This document shows, one piece after another, positions 26,163 through 37,330 of a DNA stretch of 64,000 nt (position 1 is its first letter; each line of letters starts with the position of its first letter). Source of the DNA: Corynebacterium macginleyi (lineage in GTDB: Bacteria; Actinomycetota; Actinomycetes; Mycobacteriales; Mycobacteriaceae); the NCBI RefSeq assembly GCF_003688935.1, contig NZ_REGE01000003.1, positions 124,001 through 188,000 of the forward strand, given 5' to 3'. The notes under the pieces are model-generated. The model did no database searches, had not been told where the DNA came from, and saw nothing but the letters and a program-made list of their open reading frames with translations. The translations under genes and the position numbers were made by a program.

Positions 26163-27248
26163 TTAGCCACCGATCTTGAAGTCACACACGTCGCCATCGT
26201 GCATGACGTAGTCCTTACCTTCTTGGCGCACCTTGCCAAGGGCTCGCGCTTCGGCCATGGAACCGGCTGCGACAAGATCGTCGAAGGAGACAATTTCGGC
26301 CTTGATGAACTTCTTTTCAAAGTCGGTATGAATAACGCCGGCGGCTTGAGGTGCGACAGCGCCCTGCTTAATTGTCCACGCGCGGGCTTCCTTTTCACCG
26401 GCGGTAAGGTAGGTCTGCAGTCCCAAGGTGGAGAAACCAGCCTTGGCCAAGGTAGCCAAACCGGGCTCTTCTTGACCTACGGCTTCAAGCAGCTCGCTCG
26501 CCTCGGCCTCATCTAACTCCAAGAGCTCCGATTCAGTCTGTGCATCGAGGAAGACACAATCTGCTGGGGCGACGAGCTGGCGTAGCTCGTCTTTCTTAGT
26601 GGCATCAGTAAGCACAGCCTCATCCGAGTTGAAGACATAGAGGAAGGGCTTAGCCGTCATCAGATGCAGCTCGCGGACGAGGGAGAGATCGATCTCGCCG
26701 GTCTTGGCAGCGGCGAAGAGGGTCCGGTCATCTTCCAGGATTTCCTGCGCCTTCTTGGTGGCCTCCACCACAGGTGCCAAATCCTTATTCTTCCGGACAT
26801 CCTTTTCCAGGCGCGGCAGGGCCTTCTCTATGGTCTGCAGATCCGCCAGAATAAGCTCTGTATTAATAACGGAAATGTCGTTCGCGGGATCTACTTGGCC
26901 ATCGACGTGGATGACATTGTCATCAGAAAAGGCGCGCACAACTTGACAGATGGCGTCGGCCTCGCGGATATTGGCCAGGAACGCGTTACCCATACCCTCG
27001 CCTTGCGAGGCGCCAGCGACGATGCCGGCAATATCCACGAAGGATACCGTCGCCGGCAAGATGCGCTCCGAGTTGAACATCTTAGCGAGGGCGTCCAAAC
27101 GGGGATCCGGCAGCTCCACCACGCCCACGTTGGGCTCGATGGTGGCGAATGGGTAGTTAGCCGCCAGAATTTCAGAACGGGTCAGGGCATTAAACAACGT
27201 GGACTTGCCCACATTGGGCAAGCCGACGATTCCTAGGGTAAGACTCAC
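26163..27248 (-). CDS. ychF: redox-regulated ATPase YchF
   Basis: A 361-residue Obg-family P-loop protein that prefers ATP over GTP and associates with ribosomes. P-loop [15 protein letters not shown], switch [22 protein letters not shown] and VFNSDEA (the NxxE variant of NKxD that explains ATP preference) are visible. The C-terminal TGS domain contains [20 protein letters not shown] and ends [18 protein letters not shown] ... [11 protein letters not shown]. It is divergent from the AI-2E transporter gene. It matches ychF/Rv1112 in the M. tuberculosis order. Confidence 0.97.
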   Translation of the reverse strand: MSLTLGIVGLPNVGKSTLFNALTRSEILAANYPFATIEPNVGVVELPDPRLDALAKMFNSERILPATVSFVDIAGIVAGASQGEGMGNAFLANIREADAICQVVRAFSDDNVIHVDGQVDPANDISVINTELILADLQTIEKALPRLEKDVRKNKDLAPVVEATKKAQEILEDDRTLFAAAKTGEIDLSLVRELHLMTAKPFLYVFNSDEAVLTDATKKDELRQLVAPADCVFLDAQTESELLELDEAEASELLEAVGQEEPGLATLAKAGFSTLGLQTYLTAGEKEARAWTIKQGAVAPQAAGVIHTDFEKKFIKAEIVSFDDLVAAGSMAEARALGKVRQEGKDYVMHDGDVCDFKIGG

Positions 27249-27295
27249 GGGGCTAATCCTAACGCACCTACTACGTTATGAGGCAAGATGGTGGG

Positions 27296-28765
27296 GTGAG
27301 TTCTGATAAGCAACCAAAACCCGAAAAGCCGCAGGCAAGCCTCGGTGATAAATTGGACGCTGACTTCGACACCAGCCAATTGGGGGATGTATCGCCGCAT
27401 CCCCCGGGCAATCAGGTCGATCGCTGCGTCATTGCGGGCGAAATGGTGAAATCTACCTCCCTGTGGGCGGTGCGACTGCTAGTAATTGGCGTTTTCCTTT
27501 TTGCGATCTATCACGTCCTCGGCAGTTTCTGGCAGGGCATTCTCCCGGTGCTCTTGGCCCTTATTATCTGTACAGTCTTAAACCCCATCGCGCGGTGGAT
27601 GCGCACGAAGGGCTTACCCGCGGGCCTCGCGGCGATCATAACGATCCTGCTTTCCTCGTCAGCCGTCGGAGGGCTCATCGCTTCGGTGGCGCCGGACTTC
27701 ATGCGGCAATCCCAGTCGCTCTACCTACAAACGGTCTCCGGCATCCAGCAGCTCCAGCTATGGGCTCAAGGCCCGCCCTTGAACCTCGATAGTGATGATA
27801 TGAGCACTTACATCGACGAGGCCGCAGGATGGCTACAGCAGCGCGCCGGCGTCATTGCCGGGTCCGTATTCACGGGCATTGGCACTGCCACTTCATTTTT
27901 CTTCACGGTATTCATCGTGCTGGTACTCACCTTCTTCTTTCTCAAGGACGGCACCAAATTCTTGCCGTGGCTGCGCGATGCCACCGGCCGGCGCGCCGGT
28001 TGGCACCTCACGGAACTGCTCACGCGAGCCTGGAATACCCTGGGCGGATTCATTCGGGCACAGGCCTTGGTCTCGCTTATTGATGCCGTCTGTATTGGCC
28101 TTGGCCTCGTTGTTATCGGGGTGCCGTTGGCGATGGCTCTGGCGATCATTACCTTCGTCGCCGGCTTCATCCCGTTCGTAGGTGCCATCGTCGCTGGCGC
28201 GCTCGCGGTGGTTATCGCCTTGGTGTCTTTGGGCTTGACCCAAGCCCTTTTGGTCTTGGGCCTAGTTCTTTTGGTCCAGCAGCTTGAAGGCAACGTTCTT
28301 TCACCGTGGCTGCAGGCAAAAGCTATGAACCTGCACCCGGTTATCGTTGTGGTCTCCGTGATCGTCGGCTCCGCGCTGTTCGGGCTCATTGGTGGATTCT
28401 TGGCCGTACCGACCGCCGCCATGATCGCGGTCTCTTACCGCTACGTGCAGGACATGATGAAGCTTAAGTCCGGGGAAAAGAGTTCCTCCGAGCTCAACTA
28501 CTCCACCGTCGCAGGCTATCTCATCGGCCTCTATACCGAAGAGCAAGCACAGTACAAGCGCGAGCAGTGGCGCAATGTACCAGACCACGTCTCCCCCGAT
28601 ATCGCAGACGCGAATTCCGCCTCCGAAGGCGCGCCCACTAAGCTCGATGATTCCGTGGACGTCGATTCCACCCCGAAAGGCTCTGACAAACCAAGCATGC
28701 CCTACAATCTGCGCCGGGCGCGGGACGTGTTCGAAAATCTTTTGAACGGAGATTCGAATAAATAG
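27296..28765 (+). CDS. AI-2E family (PF01594) membrane transporter
   Basis: A 489-residue permease-like protein of the AI-2E/PerM family. A hydrophilic N-terminus (about 50 residues) precedes helices at about 60-110, and the extracellular-type domain contains VAPDFMRQSQSLYLQTVSGI. Further helices follow with LTFFFLKDGTKFLPWL, FVAGFIPFVGAIVAGALAVV and VQQLEGNVLSPWLQAKAMN, all typical. The C-terminus is a disordered acidic tail. Start is uncertain: GTG 27296 has CAAGAT 6 bases upstream as a possible leaderless -10; ATG 27278 is in frame and equally possible. Related proteins export AI-2, indole or Na+, so the substrate cannot be named. Confidence 0.88.
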   Translation: MSSDKQPKPEKPQASLGDKLDADFDTSQLGDVSPHPPGNQVDRCVIAGEMVKSTSLWAVRLLVIGVFLFAIYHVLGSFWQGILPVLLALIICTVLNPIARWMRTKGLPAGLAAIITILLSSSAVGGLIASVAPDFMRQSQSLYLQTVSGIQQLQLWAQGPPLNLDSDDMSTYIDEAAGWLQQRAGVIAGSVFTGIGTATSFFFTVFIVLVLTFFFLKDGTKFLPWLRDATGRRAGWHLTELLTRAWNTLGGFIRAQALVSLIDAVCIGLGLVVIGVPLAMALAIITFVAGFIPFVGAIVAGALAVVIALVSLGLTQALLVLGLVLLVQQLEGNVLSPWLQAKAMNLHPVIVVVSVIVGSALFGLIGGFLAVPTAAMIAVSYRYVQDMMKLKSGEKSSSELNYSTVAGYLIGLYTEEQAQYKREQWRNVPDHVSPDIADANSASEGAPTKLDDSVDVDSTPKGSDKPSMPYNLRRARDVFENLLNGDSNK

Positions 28766-28801
28766 TATGCTGTGTCGGCAGCTCGTGTCACAGTGAAACC
28801 T

Positions 28802-29872
28802 ATGACTTCCACTGTGCCCGTGCTACTGCTGTTCATCGGTCTACTACTAGGCGCCGTCTTAGGATGGTTGGCCCACTCCCATTCCGCCTTCCGGTCGGCG
28901 CCGAGCGAGGAACACCGGGAGTTGCGAGAATCCCAGCGCCGCCAGGCCGAGCTGCAACCGCTCGAAAAGGCCGTGGATAGGCTCGGTTTCCAACTTCAGG
29001 AATTGGAAGAAGACCGCACTGCCCACCTGGCCTCCCTGTCCAGCCAAGTACAGGCGGTGACCCGCGCCTCGTCCCGGCTCACGGAACGCACGGATCGGCT
29101 CGTTACGGCGTTGCGCTCGCCCAATGTGCGCGGCCGGTGGGGCGAAATTCAACTCGAGCGCGTCGTCGAACTCGGTGGCATGACGGCGCATGTGGACTTC
29201 GATGCCCAAGTCTCTGCTTCTTTAAATGGGCGCATTGTGCGCCCGGATATGCTCATCAATCTGGCCGGTGGCAGACATATCATCGTCGACGCCAAGGTCC
29301 CGTTTTCCTCCTACCTCGATGCTCTGGAAACCGTGGATCCAGAACAACACTCCGGCTACCTGCGCCGCCACGCACTTCAGCTGCGCAGTCACATCCAGGC
29401 ACTGTCTCATAAGGACTATATCGAGGCCTTTCAACCCACGCCGGAATTCGTAGTCCTATTCATACCCGCGGATCCCTTCCTCGATGCGGCACTATCGGTC
29501 GATCCTGAGCTCATCGAGTTCGGTTTTGAGCGTAACGTGGTCATCGCCACTCCAAGCTCCCTCTTCGCACTCTTGCGCACGGTCGCTATGAGCTGGCACC
29601 AGGAAGATATTTCCGCCAAGGCAAAAGAAGTCCAGCGCCTCGGACGCGAGCTCTATTCACGGCTCAATATCCTTTCGGATCACTATGGCAAGGTGGGCCA
29701 GAACCTCGCCAAGGCGGTAGAGGCTTATAATTCCACGCTGTCCTCGCTGGATTCGCGCGTAGGCGTGACCGCCCGCAAACTTCACGATATGGAAATTCCC
29801 GGCCGAGCGAACAGACCCCCTCGGGCGCCGTCCCCCATTGATACATGGCCGCGCGGGACAAATTCTTCCTAA
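28802..29872 (+). CDS. rmuC: RmuC-family DNA recombination protein
   Basis: A 356-residue RmuC-type protein, implicated in limiting inversions between short repeats. An N-terminal membrane helix (VPVLLLFIGLLLGAVLGWLA) is followed by a coiled coil (about residues 35-95) and the nuclease-like PD-(D/E)xK core: LRSPNVRGRWGEIQLERVVE, RPDMLINLAGGRHIIVDAKV and VLFIPADPFLDAAL ... VIATPSSLFALLRTV. The ATG at 28802 is chosen; a GTG at 28772 would add ten residues. It lies 36 bases after the AI-2E gene on the same strand. Confidence 0.93.
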   Translation: MTSTVPVLLLFIGLLLGAVLGWLAHSHSAFRSAPSEEHRELRESQRRQAELQPLEKAVDRLGFQLQELEEDRTAHLASLSSQVQAVTRASSRLTERTDRLVTALRSPNVRGRWGEIQLERVVELGGMTAHVDFDAQVSASLNGRIVRPDMLINLAGGRHIIVDAKVPFSSYLDALETVDPEQHSGYLRRHALQLRSHIQALSHKDYIEAFQPTPEFVVLFIPADPFLDAALSVDPELIEFGFERNVVIATPSSLFALLRTVAMSWHQEDISAKAKEVQRLGRELYSRLNILSDHYGKVGQNLAKAVEAYNSTLSSLDSRVGVTARKLHDMEIPGRANRPPRAPSPIDTWPRGTNSS

Positions 29873-29937
29873 AATCTAGACAGTTTTACTGCGTGGATAT
29901 AGCCATTGGTCCGCGCCAAACGGTAGGATTTTGCGAC

Positions 29938-30747
29938 GTGTCACTAGCCAAACAACGAAAGCCTCCCGCCGCGCAACGTCTGAGCATGCCGAGCATCTCG
30001 CTGCTGAAGGGCCTTGGGCTACTGGCGGCATTGTTGCTCACCGGCGCATTGATTTCCATTCTTGCAGGCTCCATAGGCTGGATGTACTTTTCCTTCCTCA
30101 TCATCAGCTCTTTGCTTATAGCACTCGTCGTTGAGGAGCGGGGATTATTCCTATCCATCGCGTCCATCCCCATTTTGTATGCGGTAACTGTGGTGACAGC
30201 AGGAATCTTCATCACCAAGTCCGGTGCTCCAGAAGGCACCAGTTTTTCCAAAACATCGCTACTAACCTCCGTGTATCCGCTAGTCCAAAACTTCTTGTGG
30301 CTGCTGATAGCGTTTCTCGGCGCGACCGCAATTGGTATCTTGCGCTGGATACGCTTCCGCAGGACGGCCCAGAGCGCCGTGAATCAGCAAAAGGTCTCAC
30401 GGCGCGCAGATACCAAGCGGTACCGCCACAGCCGTTCTGAGCGGCTCTCCGTCGCGGAACTCATGGCTCGCGATAGATCCGAAAACCCGCAGGCTCATTC
30501 CCCTCGCGCTTCTCGCCATAGATTGCAGGGGCAGGTACAACCGCCGCGGAAGCCTCAGGATCGTATCCGCGGCCGCGACCGGGAAGAGCGCCGTCGTGAG
30601 CAGCAAGCGCAACGCGAAAATCGGTTGCAACCGGATCCGCACCGGCGCGCCGGGGACGCGACACCACCGGCCCCCAAGCCAGGTCCCCCCTCTCCAACAA
30701 AAGACGCTGCCAAGAAGCAGCGTTGGGAAGATAACCTGTACGAATAG
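29938..30747 (+). CDS. DUF6542 membrane protein
   Basis: A 269-residue protein with four closely packed hydrophobic segments (about 20-45, 48-65, 68-95 and 115-140), the DUF6542 region found in mycobacteria and corynebacteria, then a long hydrophilic tail rich in Arg, Gln and Pro (about 145-269) that is probably disordered and cytoplasmic. It ends KKQRWEDNLYE. Start GTG 29938 is preferred since TAGGAT sits at -10 spacing for a leaderless mRNA; an ATG at 29845 overlaps the rmuC end and would add a hydrophilic N-terminus. Function unknown. It is convergent with ispH, as in the mycobacterial layout. Confidence 0.75.
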   Translation: MSLAKQRKPPAAQRLSMPSISLLKGLGLLAALLLTGALISILAGSIGWMYFSFLIISSLLIALVVEERGLFLSIASIPILYAVTVVTAGIFITKSGAPEGTSFSKTSLLTSVYPLVQNFLWLLIAFLGATAIGILRWIRFRRTAQSAVNQQKVSRRADTKRYRHSRSERLSVAELMARDRSENPQAHSPRASRHRLQGQVQPPRKPQDRIRGRDREERRREQQAQRENRLQPDPHRRAGDATPPAPKPGPPSPTKDAAKKQRWEDNLYE

Positions 30748-30822
30748 ACACAACTGCCAGCCCCGGCATTCTTTGAGAACCCGCCGGTGTCACAGTTTTT
30801 CGTTGTTTTAGGCGATACAGCG

Positions 30823-31773
30823 CTAGGTGCGCGCGGGGCGCAGATCGCGCGGCAGCGCGAAGGTAATGGTTTCCGTGGAGGTGGTTACTTGCTCCACGTC
30901 ATTAAAGCCCCGATCATCCAAGTATTCAAGGACCTCGCGCACCAAAAGTTCCGGCACGGAGGCACCACAGGTCACACCAACGGTCTCCACACCGTCTAAC
31001 CACGATTCGTCGATCTCGTCGGCGAAGTCTACCAAGTGTGAGTCGCGCGCGCCCGCTTCGAGTGCGACTTCTACAAGGCGCACCGAGTTCGACGAGTTCT
31101 TCGACCCCACCACGATCACCAGATCACACTTCGGCGCGATGGCCTTAACGGACTCTTGCCGGTTTTGGGTAGCGTAGCAAATGTCATCTGACGGTGGGTT
31201 TTGCAAATGCGGGAAACGCGCGCGCAGCTTATTGACGATGACGACGGTTTCATCTACCGAGAGCGTGGTCTGTGAAAGCCAGATGAGTTTTTCATCCTGC
31301 AGGTAGTCGGGCAACTTGTCCACCCCTTCGACACCATCGACCAGGTGTGTGACCTCGGGAGCCTCGCCCGCGGTGCCTTCTACCTCTTCGTGGCCTTCAT
31401 GGCCTACGAGGAGGATGTGGTAGCCGTCGCGCTCAAAACGCTGCGCCTCCTTGTGCACCTTGGTGACCAAGGGGCAGGTAGCATCCAGGGTCAATTGCTT
31501 GCGCTCCTGCGCCTGCTGGCGCACCGCCGGGGAGATACCGTGGGCGGAGAAAACGAGGTGAGCCCCCTCCGGAGCCTCGGCCGCTTCTTCAACGAAGATG
31601 ACTCCGCGCTTGGCCAAAGATTCAACGACATAACGGTTATGAACTATCTGTTTGCGCACATAAATGGGTGCGCCATATTTTTCTAGCGCCTTTTCTACGG
31701 TCTCGACGGCGCGATCTACTCCAGCGCAGTAACCGCGCGGTGCCGCGAGGAGAACATTTTTACCATCAGTCAT
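30823..31773 (-). CDS. ispH: 4-hydroxy-3-methylbut-2-enyl diphosphate reductase
   Basis: The last enzyme of the MEP isoprenoid pathway, reducing HMBPP to IPP and DMAPP with a [4Fe-4S] cluster. The three cluster cysteines appear in [14 protein letters not shown] (Cys16), [15 protein letters not shown] and [13 protein letters not shown]. The HMBPP-binding glutamate is in the [10 protein letters not shown] region and [11 protein letters not shown] is present. The ATG at 31773 gives 316 residues, the family length; GGGAGG lies just 1-3 bases before it, so the ribosome site is tight. It is divergent from xseA. It feeds isoprenoids to the cis-prenyl transferase encoded later in the window. Confidence 0.97.
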   Translation of the reverse strand: MTDGKNVLLAAPRGYCAGVDRAVETVEKALEKYGAPIYVRKQIVHNRYVVESLAKRGVIFVEEAAEAPEGAHLVFSAHGISPAVRQQAQERKQLTLDATCPLVTKVHKEAQRFERDGYHILLVGHEGHEEVEGTAGEAPEVTHLVDGVEGVDKLPDYLQDEKLIWLSQTTLSVDETVVIVNKLRARFPHLQNPPSDDICYATQNRQESVKAIAPKCDLVIVVGSKNSSNSVRLVEVALEAGARDSHLVDFADEIDESWLDGVETVGVTCGASVPELLVREVLEYLDDRGFNDVEQVTTSTETITFALPRDLRPART

Positions 31774-31926
31774 GCCTCCCAGAGTATCGAAAGGCAAAGC
31801 AAAACAATAGTAAGGTCTATCTAGTAGCAAAAGTGCCCATCCAGGCCACCCAAGCGAGACATGGCTTACTCAGAACACCTACACTAAAGGGCACCGTAAG
31901 GCGCTTGAAAAGGAAAGGGGGGCTGC

Positions 31927-33168
31927 GTGAACCAACCGGCAAATACTCCAGAGACCCCGTGGCCTGTGGGCCAGGTCAATGACCGAGTGAAGGATTGGAT
32001 TGAGCGGCTGGGATTTCTGTGGGTGGAAGGTCAATTAACCCAGATCAATTACAAGCCCACGTGGAAGCTGTCCTATCTCACCCTGCGCGATGTCCAGCAG
32101 GAAAAGTCGGTGCAATTGACCTGCTCTTCTTCAATGCTGCAGAAGTTGCCCACACCGATTAAAGACGGCGACCGCGTGATTGTGCATGGAAAGCCCGCTT
32201 TTTATGCCGGCCGCGGATCCTTTTCTTTATGGACCACGGAAATTCGCCACGTCGGTATCGGCGATTTATTGGCACGCATTGAAAAGCTGCGTGCACAGCT
32301 TGCCGCAGAAGGCCTTTTTGATCCCGCCCGCAAGCGCCCGCTTCCCTACCTGCCACAGAAAATCGGCCTGATTACAGGACGCGGTTCAGCCGCCGAGCAC
32401 GATGTAATGGCGGTGGCCCGCGACCGATGGCCGGCCGTTCAATTCCGGGTTATCAATACCGCGGTCCAGGGGACAAATACCGTTCCCGAGGTGATTTCGG
32501 CTCTGCGGGAGCTTGACGCCGATACGGAAATTGACGTCATCATTATTGCCCGCGGTGGCGGCTCCGTCGAAGACCTCTTGCCCTTTTCTGAGGAAGCCCT
32601 ACAACGCGCCGTCGTAGCCGCCAGCACCCCGGTGGTCTCTGCGATTGGCCACGAGCCGGATAGTCCGGTGTTAGATAACGTGGCGGATGTCCGCGCGGCC
32701 ACACCCACGGATGCGGCCAAGCGCGTGGTCCCGTCCGTAGTAGAGGAAAGGGCCGCCATCGCAGAGGCGCGATCCCGCATGGCGGCGGCGCTGCGCGGCT
32801 GGGTAGAACGTGAGCGCCGTGGATTGGACACTATCCGCTCCCGACCGGTATTGGCCGATCCGTTGACGCCAATCCGCGCCCGACGCGAAGAGGTAGAGCG
32901 AATGCGCACGAGTATGCGTCGTGAGCTGCGGGTGCTATTGGATCGCGAGGCTCGACACGTGGAGTCACTGCGCGCACGGGTTTCTGCTTTGGGCCCCTCA
33001 GCCACACTTGCCCGTGGGTATTCTATTGTCCAGGTCTTACCCAAAGATGGCAGCGATCCGGAGGTAGTTAGCTCTTATGAGCAATCACCGCCCGGCGCGC
33101 AATTGCGCATTCGCGTGGGCGATGGTTCTATCACCGCCGTTTCCATGGCCTCCCGGGCCGCTGATTAG
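31927..33168 (+). CDS. xseA: exodeoxyribonuclease VII large subunit
   Basis: The catalytic subunit of the single-strand DNA exonuclease VII, 413 residues. The N-terminal OB-fold reads [20 protein letters not shown]. The catalytic domain contains [36 protein letters not shown] (a signature) and [20 protein letters not shown] (DxxAD), ending with a coiled coil and [10 protein letters not shown]. The start is a GTG behind GGGGGG/AAGGAAAG. xseB follows 24 bases later. Confidence 0.96.
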   Translation: MNQPANTPETPWPVGQVNDRVKDWIERLGFLWVEGQLTQINYKPTWKLSYLTLRDVQQEKSVQLTCSSSMLQKLPTPIKDGDRVIVHGKPAFYAGRGSFSLWTTEIRHVGIGDLLARIEKLRAQLAAEGLFDPARKRPLPYLPQKIGLITGRGSAAEHDVMAVARDRWPAVQFRVINTAVQGTNTVPEVISALRELDADTEIDVIIIARGGGSVEDLLPFSEEALQRAVVAASTPVVSAIGHEPDSPVLDNVADVRAATPTDAAKRVVPSVVEERAAIAEARSRMAAALRGWVERERRGLDTIRSRPVLADPLTPIRARREEVERMRTSMRRELRVLLDREARHVESLRARVSALGPSATLARGYSIVQVLPKDGSDPEVVSSYEQSPPGAQLRIRVGDGSITAVSMASRAAD

Positions 33169-33192
33169 CCAAAAGTAATAGGAGAATTGCTG

Positions 33193-33471
33193 ATGTCAGA
33201 AGAAAACATTGGTACTGGCCAGCCGGGCCGGGATGCCTTTGCCCCCGTAGAGGAATTGAACTACGAACAGGCGCGCGATGAGCTTATTGAGACTGTGAAG
33301 ATATTAGAGCTTGGCCAGATGGGCTTGGACGAGTCACTGAAGTACTGGGAACGCGGCGAGGCGCTTGCCCGCAGATGCGAGTCCCACCTAGAGGGTGCCT
33401 CCAAGCGCGTGGAAGATGCCCTCGAAAGGGCGGAAAACAGAGAGCAGCAGGCCGCGGAAGGTGAAGATTAG
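33193..33471 (+). CDS. xseB: exodeoxyribonuclease VII small subunit
   Basis: A 92-residue helical protein binding several copies to XseA. The core [20 protein letters not shown], then [20 protein letters not shown] is the family signature. The ATG is preceded by AGGAG at 8 bases. Its stop overlaps the GTG of the next gene by one base. Confidence 0.95.
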   Translation: MSEENIGTGQPGRDAFAPVEELNYEQARDELIETVKILELGQMGLDESLKYWERGEALARRCESHLEGASKRVEDALERAENREQQAAEGED

Positions 33472-33851
33472 TGCAGATTTATGGTTATCCGGGAAAGCGG
33501 ATTGATTTCGTGTCCAAATCGGCATCGGCGGGCTCCATTATGGGCGGCGATTCCCGCGCCCTGGTAGAGGAGTTTTTCGGACCGGCACATACCAGTACCC
33601 AGGTTTCGGCCACCGAGGAGGAACTGGGGTACTTCTCCCAGTCCATCATGCTTCTGCTTGCCGATGCCAAAGTGGTCCAAGTCTCCATCCACCCGCAGCG
33701 TTCTCAGCTCGAGCGCGTGGATGTCTACCTAGAAAAGACCCGCTTGAGCGGGCTGGATGCCGCTGCCTTAAAAGAAACCGCCAGTTGTATCGAGGGAGTC
33801 ACAGTGGAAGCAGACGCCGAGGGGCTCAGCGAGGTTACTTTCCGCTTATAG
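33471..33851 (+). CDS. uncharacterised protein coupled to xseB
   Basis: A 126-residue soluble protein of unknown function, beginning with GTG overlapping the xseB stop by one base. The start MQIYGYPGKRIDFVSKSASA, the acidic middle and the even charge pattern suggest a small folded alpha/beta domain (VVQVSIHPQRSQLERVDVYL). No homologue is recognised. It overlaps the convergent DUF4245 gene by 17 bases at the 3' end. The tight coupling to xseAB suggests it is expressed with them but does not show a shared function. Confidence 0.7.
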   Translation: MQIYGYPGKRIDFVSKSASAGSIMGGDSRALVEEFFGPAHTSTQVSATEEELGYFSQSIMLLLADAKVVQVSIHPQRSQLERVDVYLEKTRLSGLDAAALKETASCIEGVTVEADAEGLSEVTFRL

Positions 33852-34431
33852 GTTTGGCCTTGATGAAAGCCTGGGTGGCCGCCGCAAATTCTTCATCGGG
33901 GGCTGCACCAGAGATGATGAGGCGGGCATCGCCTAGATTAATGATCCACAAACGACGCACCGAATCGTCATCGCTTGCCAGAACGCGCACTTGGTGGCCA
34001 GCTACCTCGCGCGTAGAAGTCAGCCCGCGGTAGTTAGCGTCGTATTTTTTACCCGCGTCTTCTGCAGAAACCTGGGTTTGGGTGGATTCCACGTAGTTTC
34101 CGTCTGCGGTAAGCCAGCTGACCACGGTGGCTGTTTCGCCGCCTAGTTGCGAACGGCGGGCGGCATTAGCCTGCCAGCCTTCGGGCATCTGGGGATCTCG
34201 GATAGCACCTATGCCTGCACGGGCCTGCGTATCCAGGAAGGTCTCCTCGTCTACTTCTTGGACTGGGCCCCGTGTTGTTTCCGGATTCACCGAGCAAAGC
34301 CCGGTGGCGCCCACCACGAGCAACATCATGGCGACCACTACGAAAAGGGACAAGGTGATGTCACGAGCACCTTCGAAAATCTTCGGTCTTTGTTCTGCTG
34401 CCACGCGCCTTAGTATCGCATGAGCCACCAT
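33835..34431 (-). CDS. DUF4245 membrane-anchored protein
   Basis: A 198-residue protein with one N-terminal membrane helix ([20 protein letters not shown]) preceded by positively charged residues, and an extracytoplasmic domain with [17 protein letters not shown] and [16 protein letters not shown]. This is the DUF4245 arrangement seen beside glpX in mycobacteria (Rv1100). Start ATG 34431 is chosen; a GTG about ten codons later is possible. It is divergent from glpX and its 3' end overlaps the xseB-linked gene by 17 bases. Role unknown. Confidence 0.82.
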   Translation of the reverse strand: MVAHAILRRVAAEQRPKIFEGARDITLSLFVVVAMMLLVVGATGLCSVNPETTRGPVQEVDEETFLDTQARAGIGAIRDPQMPEGWQANAARRSQLGGETATVVSWLTADGNYVESTQTQVSAEDAGKKYDANYRGLTSTREVAGHQVRVLASDDDSVRRLWIINLGDARLIISGAAPDEEFAAATQAFIKAKPISGK

Positions 34432-34620
34432 GCGAGTGCCACATGCCTCCCGCGCGTGCTCGTTCGCGCAGATAATGCTGCCTCGAGAGAGGAATACCCG
34501 CAAAAGGGGCCCCAAATCGGACCTATTGGCGCCAAAAAGTGCCAGAATAGGAAGCGTAGAGTACTAAGCGCGTGGGAATTACCCCCCACGGCGAGAAAAC
34601 ATGGAAGGCAACCACTACAC

Positions 34621-35634
34621 ATGTCCGAAAATACTTCTTATTTGCCCGACCGTAACTTGGCCATGGAGCTGGTGCGCGTGACTGAAGCCGCCGCCTTGGC
34701 CTCTGGCCGCTGGGTTGGTCGTGGCATAAAGAATGAGGGCGATGGCGCGGCAGTCGATGCCATGCGCAAGCTAATTAACTCCGTGGCAATGAAGGGGGTC
34801 GTGGTCATTGGTGAGGGCGAAAAGGATGAGGCCCCGATGCTCTTCAATGGCGAAGAAGTCGGTACCGGTGAAGGCGCGGCGATGGACATCGCCGTAGACC
34901 CCGTCGACGGCACGCGGTTGATGGCCGAGGGGCGTCCGAATGCCATTTCCGTAATTGCCGCCGCAGAGTGCGGCACTATGTACGACCCGTCTGCGGTCTT
35001 CTACATGAAAAAGATCGCCGTAGGTCCAGAAGCCGTCGGATCTATCGATATCAACCAGTCCGTGCAGTGGAATATCAAGTCAGTGGCGAAGGCAAAAGGC
35101 CTACGCACTGCGGATGTCACCGTGGTGGTTTTGGACCGCCCACGCCACGAGAAGCTCATCCAGGAAATCCGCGAGGCAGGCGCCAAGGTGCGCCTCATCA
35201 TGGACGGCGATGTAGCAGGCGCCATCGCCGCTTGCCAGGATTCCAACTCCATTGACATGTTGATGGGCATTGGCGGCACCCCCGAAGGCATCATCACCGC
35301 CTGCGCGATGCGGTGCATGGGTGGTGAAATCCAGGGCAAGTTGTGGCCGAAAGATGAAGAGGAAGCAGAAAAGGCCCGCGCCGCCGGACATAACTTGGAT
35401 AAGGTACTGGGAACCAATGACTTGGTCTCTTCCAAGAACTGCTATTTCGCCGCCACCGGTGTCACCAATGGTGACATGCTCCGGGGTGTCTCGTACCGCA
35501 ATAATGGTGCCTCTACCCGTTCGCTGGTCATGCGTTCTAAATCCGGCACCATTCGCTACGTCGATTCCTTCCACAAGCTGTCTAAACTGCAGGAATATTC
35601 CGTGGTGGACTACTCGGATCCGACCAAGAACTAA
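34621..35634 (+). CDS. glpX: class II fructose-1,6-bisphosphatase
   Basis: A gluconeogenic enzyme releasing phosphate from fructose-1,6-bisphosphate, metal dependent, 337 residues. [33 protein letters not shown] and [16 protein letters not shown] supply the metal and substrate loops, and [13 protein letters not shown] and [20 protein letters not shown] the C-terminal half. The ATG at 34621 fits the family start ([20 protein letters not shown]). In this lineage GlpX is the main fructose bisphosphatase. Followed by the fumarase gene, same strand. Confidence 0.97.
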   Translation: MSENTSYLPDRNLAMELVRVTEAAALASGRWVGRGIKNEGDGAAVDAMRKLINSVAMKGVVVIGEGEKDEAPMLFNGEEVGTGEGAAMDIAVDPVDGTRLMAEGRPNAISVIAAAECGTMYDPSAVFYMKKIAVGPEAVGSIDINQSVQWNIKSVAKAKGLRTADVTVVVLDRPRHEKLIQEIREAGAKVRLIMDGDVAGAIAACQDSNSIDMLMGIGGTPEGIITACAMRCMGGEIQGKLWPKDEEEAEKARAAGHNLDKVLGTNDLVSSKNCYFAATGVTNGDMLRGVSYRNNGASTRSLVMRSKSGTIRYVDSFHKLSKLQEYSVVDYSDPTKN

Positions 35635-35742
35635 AACTCACCCCCATATGGCGGGGCACGCTTGGGTTTGCGTCCTCTTACTTTTAGCTTTTCGCCATAC
35701 TAGGGGGTAGACGCACACGATCAGATAACCGAGGTGATTTTC

Positions 35743-37143
35743 ATGACCGAATACCGTACCGAACATGACACTATGGGCGAGGTTAAAGTTCCCGCTAATG
35801 CCCTGTGGCGCGCACAGACCCAGCGCGCGGTAGACAACTTCCCCATTTCCGGCCGCGGCCTAGAAGCTGCGCAGATCCGTGCGCTTGGCCTTCTCAAGGC
35901 AGCATGCGCCCAGGTCAACAGGGATTCCGGCAGCCTCGAAGCAGAAAAGGCAGACGCCATTATTGCCGCTGCGAAGGAAATTGCAGAGGGCAAGCACAAC
36001 GATGCCTTCCCCATCGATGTCTTCCAGACCGGCTCCGGTACCTCTTCCAATATGAACACCAACGAAGTCATCGCTTCCCTGGCACATAAGCAAGGCGTCG
36101 AAGTTCACCCAAACGATGACGTCAACATGGGTCAGTCCTCCAATGACACCTTCCCCACCGCCACCCATGTGGCAGCCACGGAAGCGGCCGTCAATGACCT
36201 CATTCCGGGCTTAAAGGTCCTGCACGAGTCCTTGACCAAGAAAGCGAAGGAATTCGCAGACGTCGTCAAAGCCGGCCGCACCCACCTGATGGACGCAACT
36301 CCCATCACCTTAGGCCAGGAATTCAGCGGTTATGCCCGCCAGGTGGAGCTTGGCATCGAGCGTATCGAGGCTACGCTCCCGCGCTTGGGCGAACTCGCTA
36401 TCGGTGGTACCGCAACCGGTACCGGCCTGAACACCTCCGCTGACTTCGGCAGCAAGGTGACCGAGGAACTCAAGAAGCTCACGGGCGTTGAGAACCTAAA
36501 GGAAGCAGAAAACCACTTTGAGGCACAAGCGAACCGCGATGGACTTGTAGAGTTCTCCGGCGCCATGCGCTCGGTGGCCGTATCTTTCAACAAGATTGCC
36601 AATGACCTACGCATGCTGGGATCTGGCCCATTGACCGGCCTAGCAGAAATCCACCTGAAGGACCTGCAGCCTGGTTCCTCCATCATGCCGGGCAAGGTCA
36701 ACCCGGTTATCCCTGAGGCGGTCACCATGGTGGCCGGCCAGGTAGTAGGCAATGACGCAGCCGTTGCTTTCGGCGGCGCGCAGGGCCAGTTCGAGCTCAA
36801 CGTCTTCATCCCGATGATGGCACGCAACGTGCTCGAGTCGGCCCGCCTGCTAGCTAACTCCGCCCGTGTCTTCGCCGAGAAGTGCGTCGACCACATTGAG
36901 GCAAATGAGGAGCGCATGAAGCACTTCGCGGAGTCTTCTACCTCTATCGTAACCCCGCTAAACTCCGCCATCGGTTACGAGAACGCCGCTAAGGCCGCAA
37001 AGCACGCCCTCAATGAAAAGATCACCGTCCGCCAGGCCGTCATCGACCTGGGCTTTGTTGACGGCGAGAACCTCACCGAAGAAGAGTTGGACAAGCGCTT
37101 GAATGTATTGAGCATGACCAACCGCGACCGCGACAGCATCTAA
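35743..37143 (+). CDS. fumC: class II fumarate hydratase
   Basis: Iron-independent fumarase of the TCA cycle, 466 residues. Signature [16 protein letters not shown], active-site stretches [28 protein letters not shown] and [20 protein letters not shown] are intact. The start ATG 35743 has GAGGTG 6 bases upstream. A strong terminator follows the stop. Confidence 0.97.
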   Translation: MTEYRTEHDTMGEVKVPANALWRAQTQRAVDNFPISGRGLEAAQIRALGLLKAACAQVNRDSGSLEAEKADAIIAAAKEIAEGKHNDAFPIDVFQTGSGTSSNMNTNEVIASLAHKQGVEVHPNDDVNMGQSSNDTFPTATHVAATEAAVNDLIPGLKVLHESLTKKAKEFADVVKAGRTHLMDATPITLGQEFSGYARQVELGIERIEATLPRLGELAIGGTATGTGLNTSADFGSKVTEELKKLTGVENLKEAENHFEAQANRDGLVEFSGAMRSVAVSFNKIANDLRMLGSGPLTGLAEIHLKDLQPGSSIMPGKVNPVIPEAVTMVAGQVVGNDAAVAFGGAQGQFELNVFIPMMARNVLESARLLANSARVFAEKCVDHIEANEERMKHFAESSTSIVTPLNSAIGYENAAKAAKHALNEKITVRQAVIDLGFVDGENLTEEELDKRLNVLSMTNRDRDSI

Positions 37144-37165
37144 TTTAGCCCGCGTTTAACGCTCT

Positions 37166-37202
37166 AAACCCCGCTCGAAAAATCCTTCTGAGCGGGGTTT
37201 TC
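37166..37202 (+). terminator. fumC terminator
   Basis: An 11-bp perfect stem AAACCCCGCTC (37166-37176) / GAGCGGGGTTT (37190-37200) with a 13-base loop, ending in a T-run. Confidence 0.9.
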
Positions 37203-37330
37203 ACATGGCTAGGCACACTTCCCGAGGAGGGGAAGCGCGGGCAAAGAAAGAGCCACCGGGTAAGCACAAGCTGTGACCTACAACAATGATTCGGCTGACC
37301 CATCGACAGCATCACCCATTTTTGCACTTG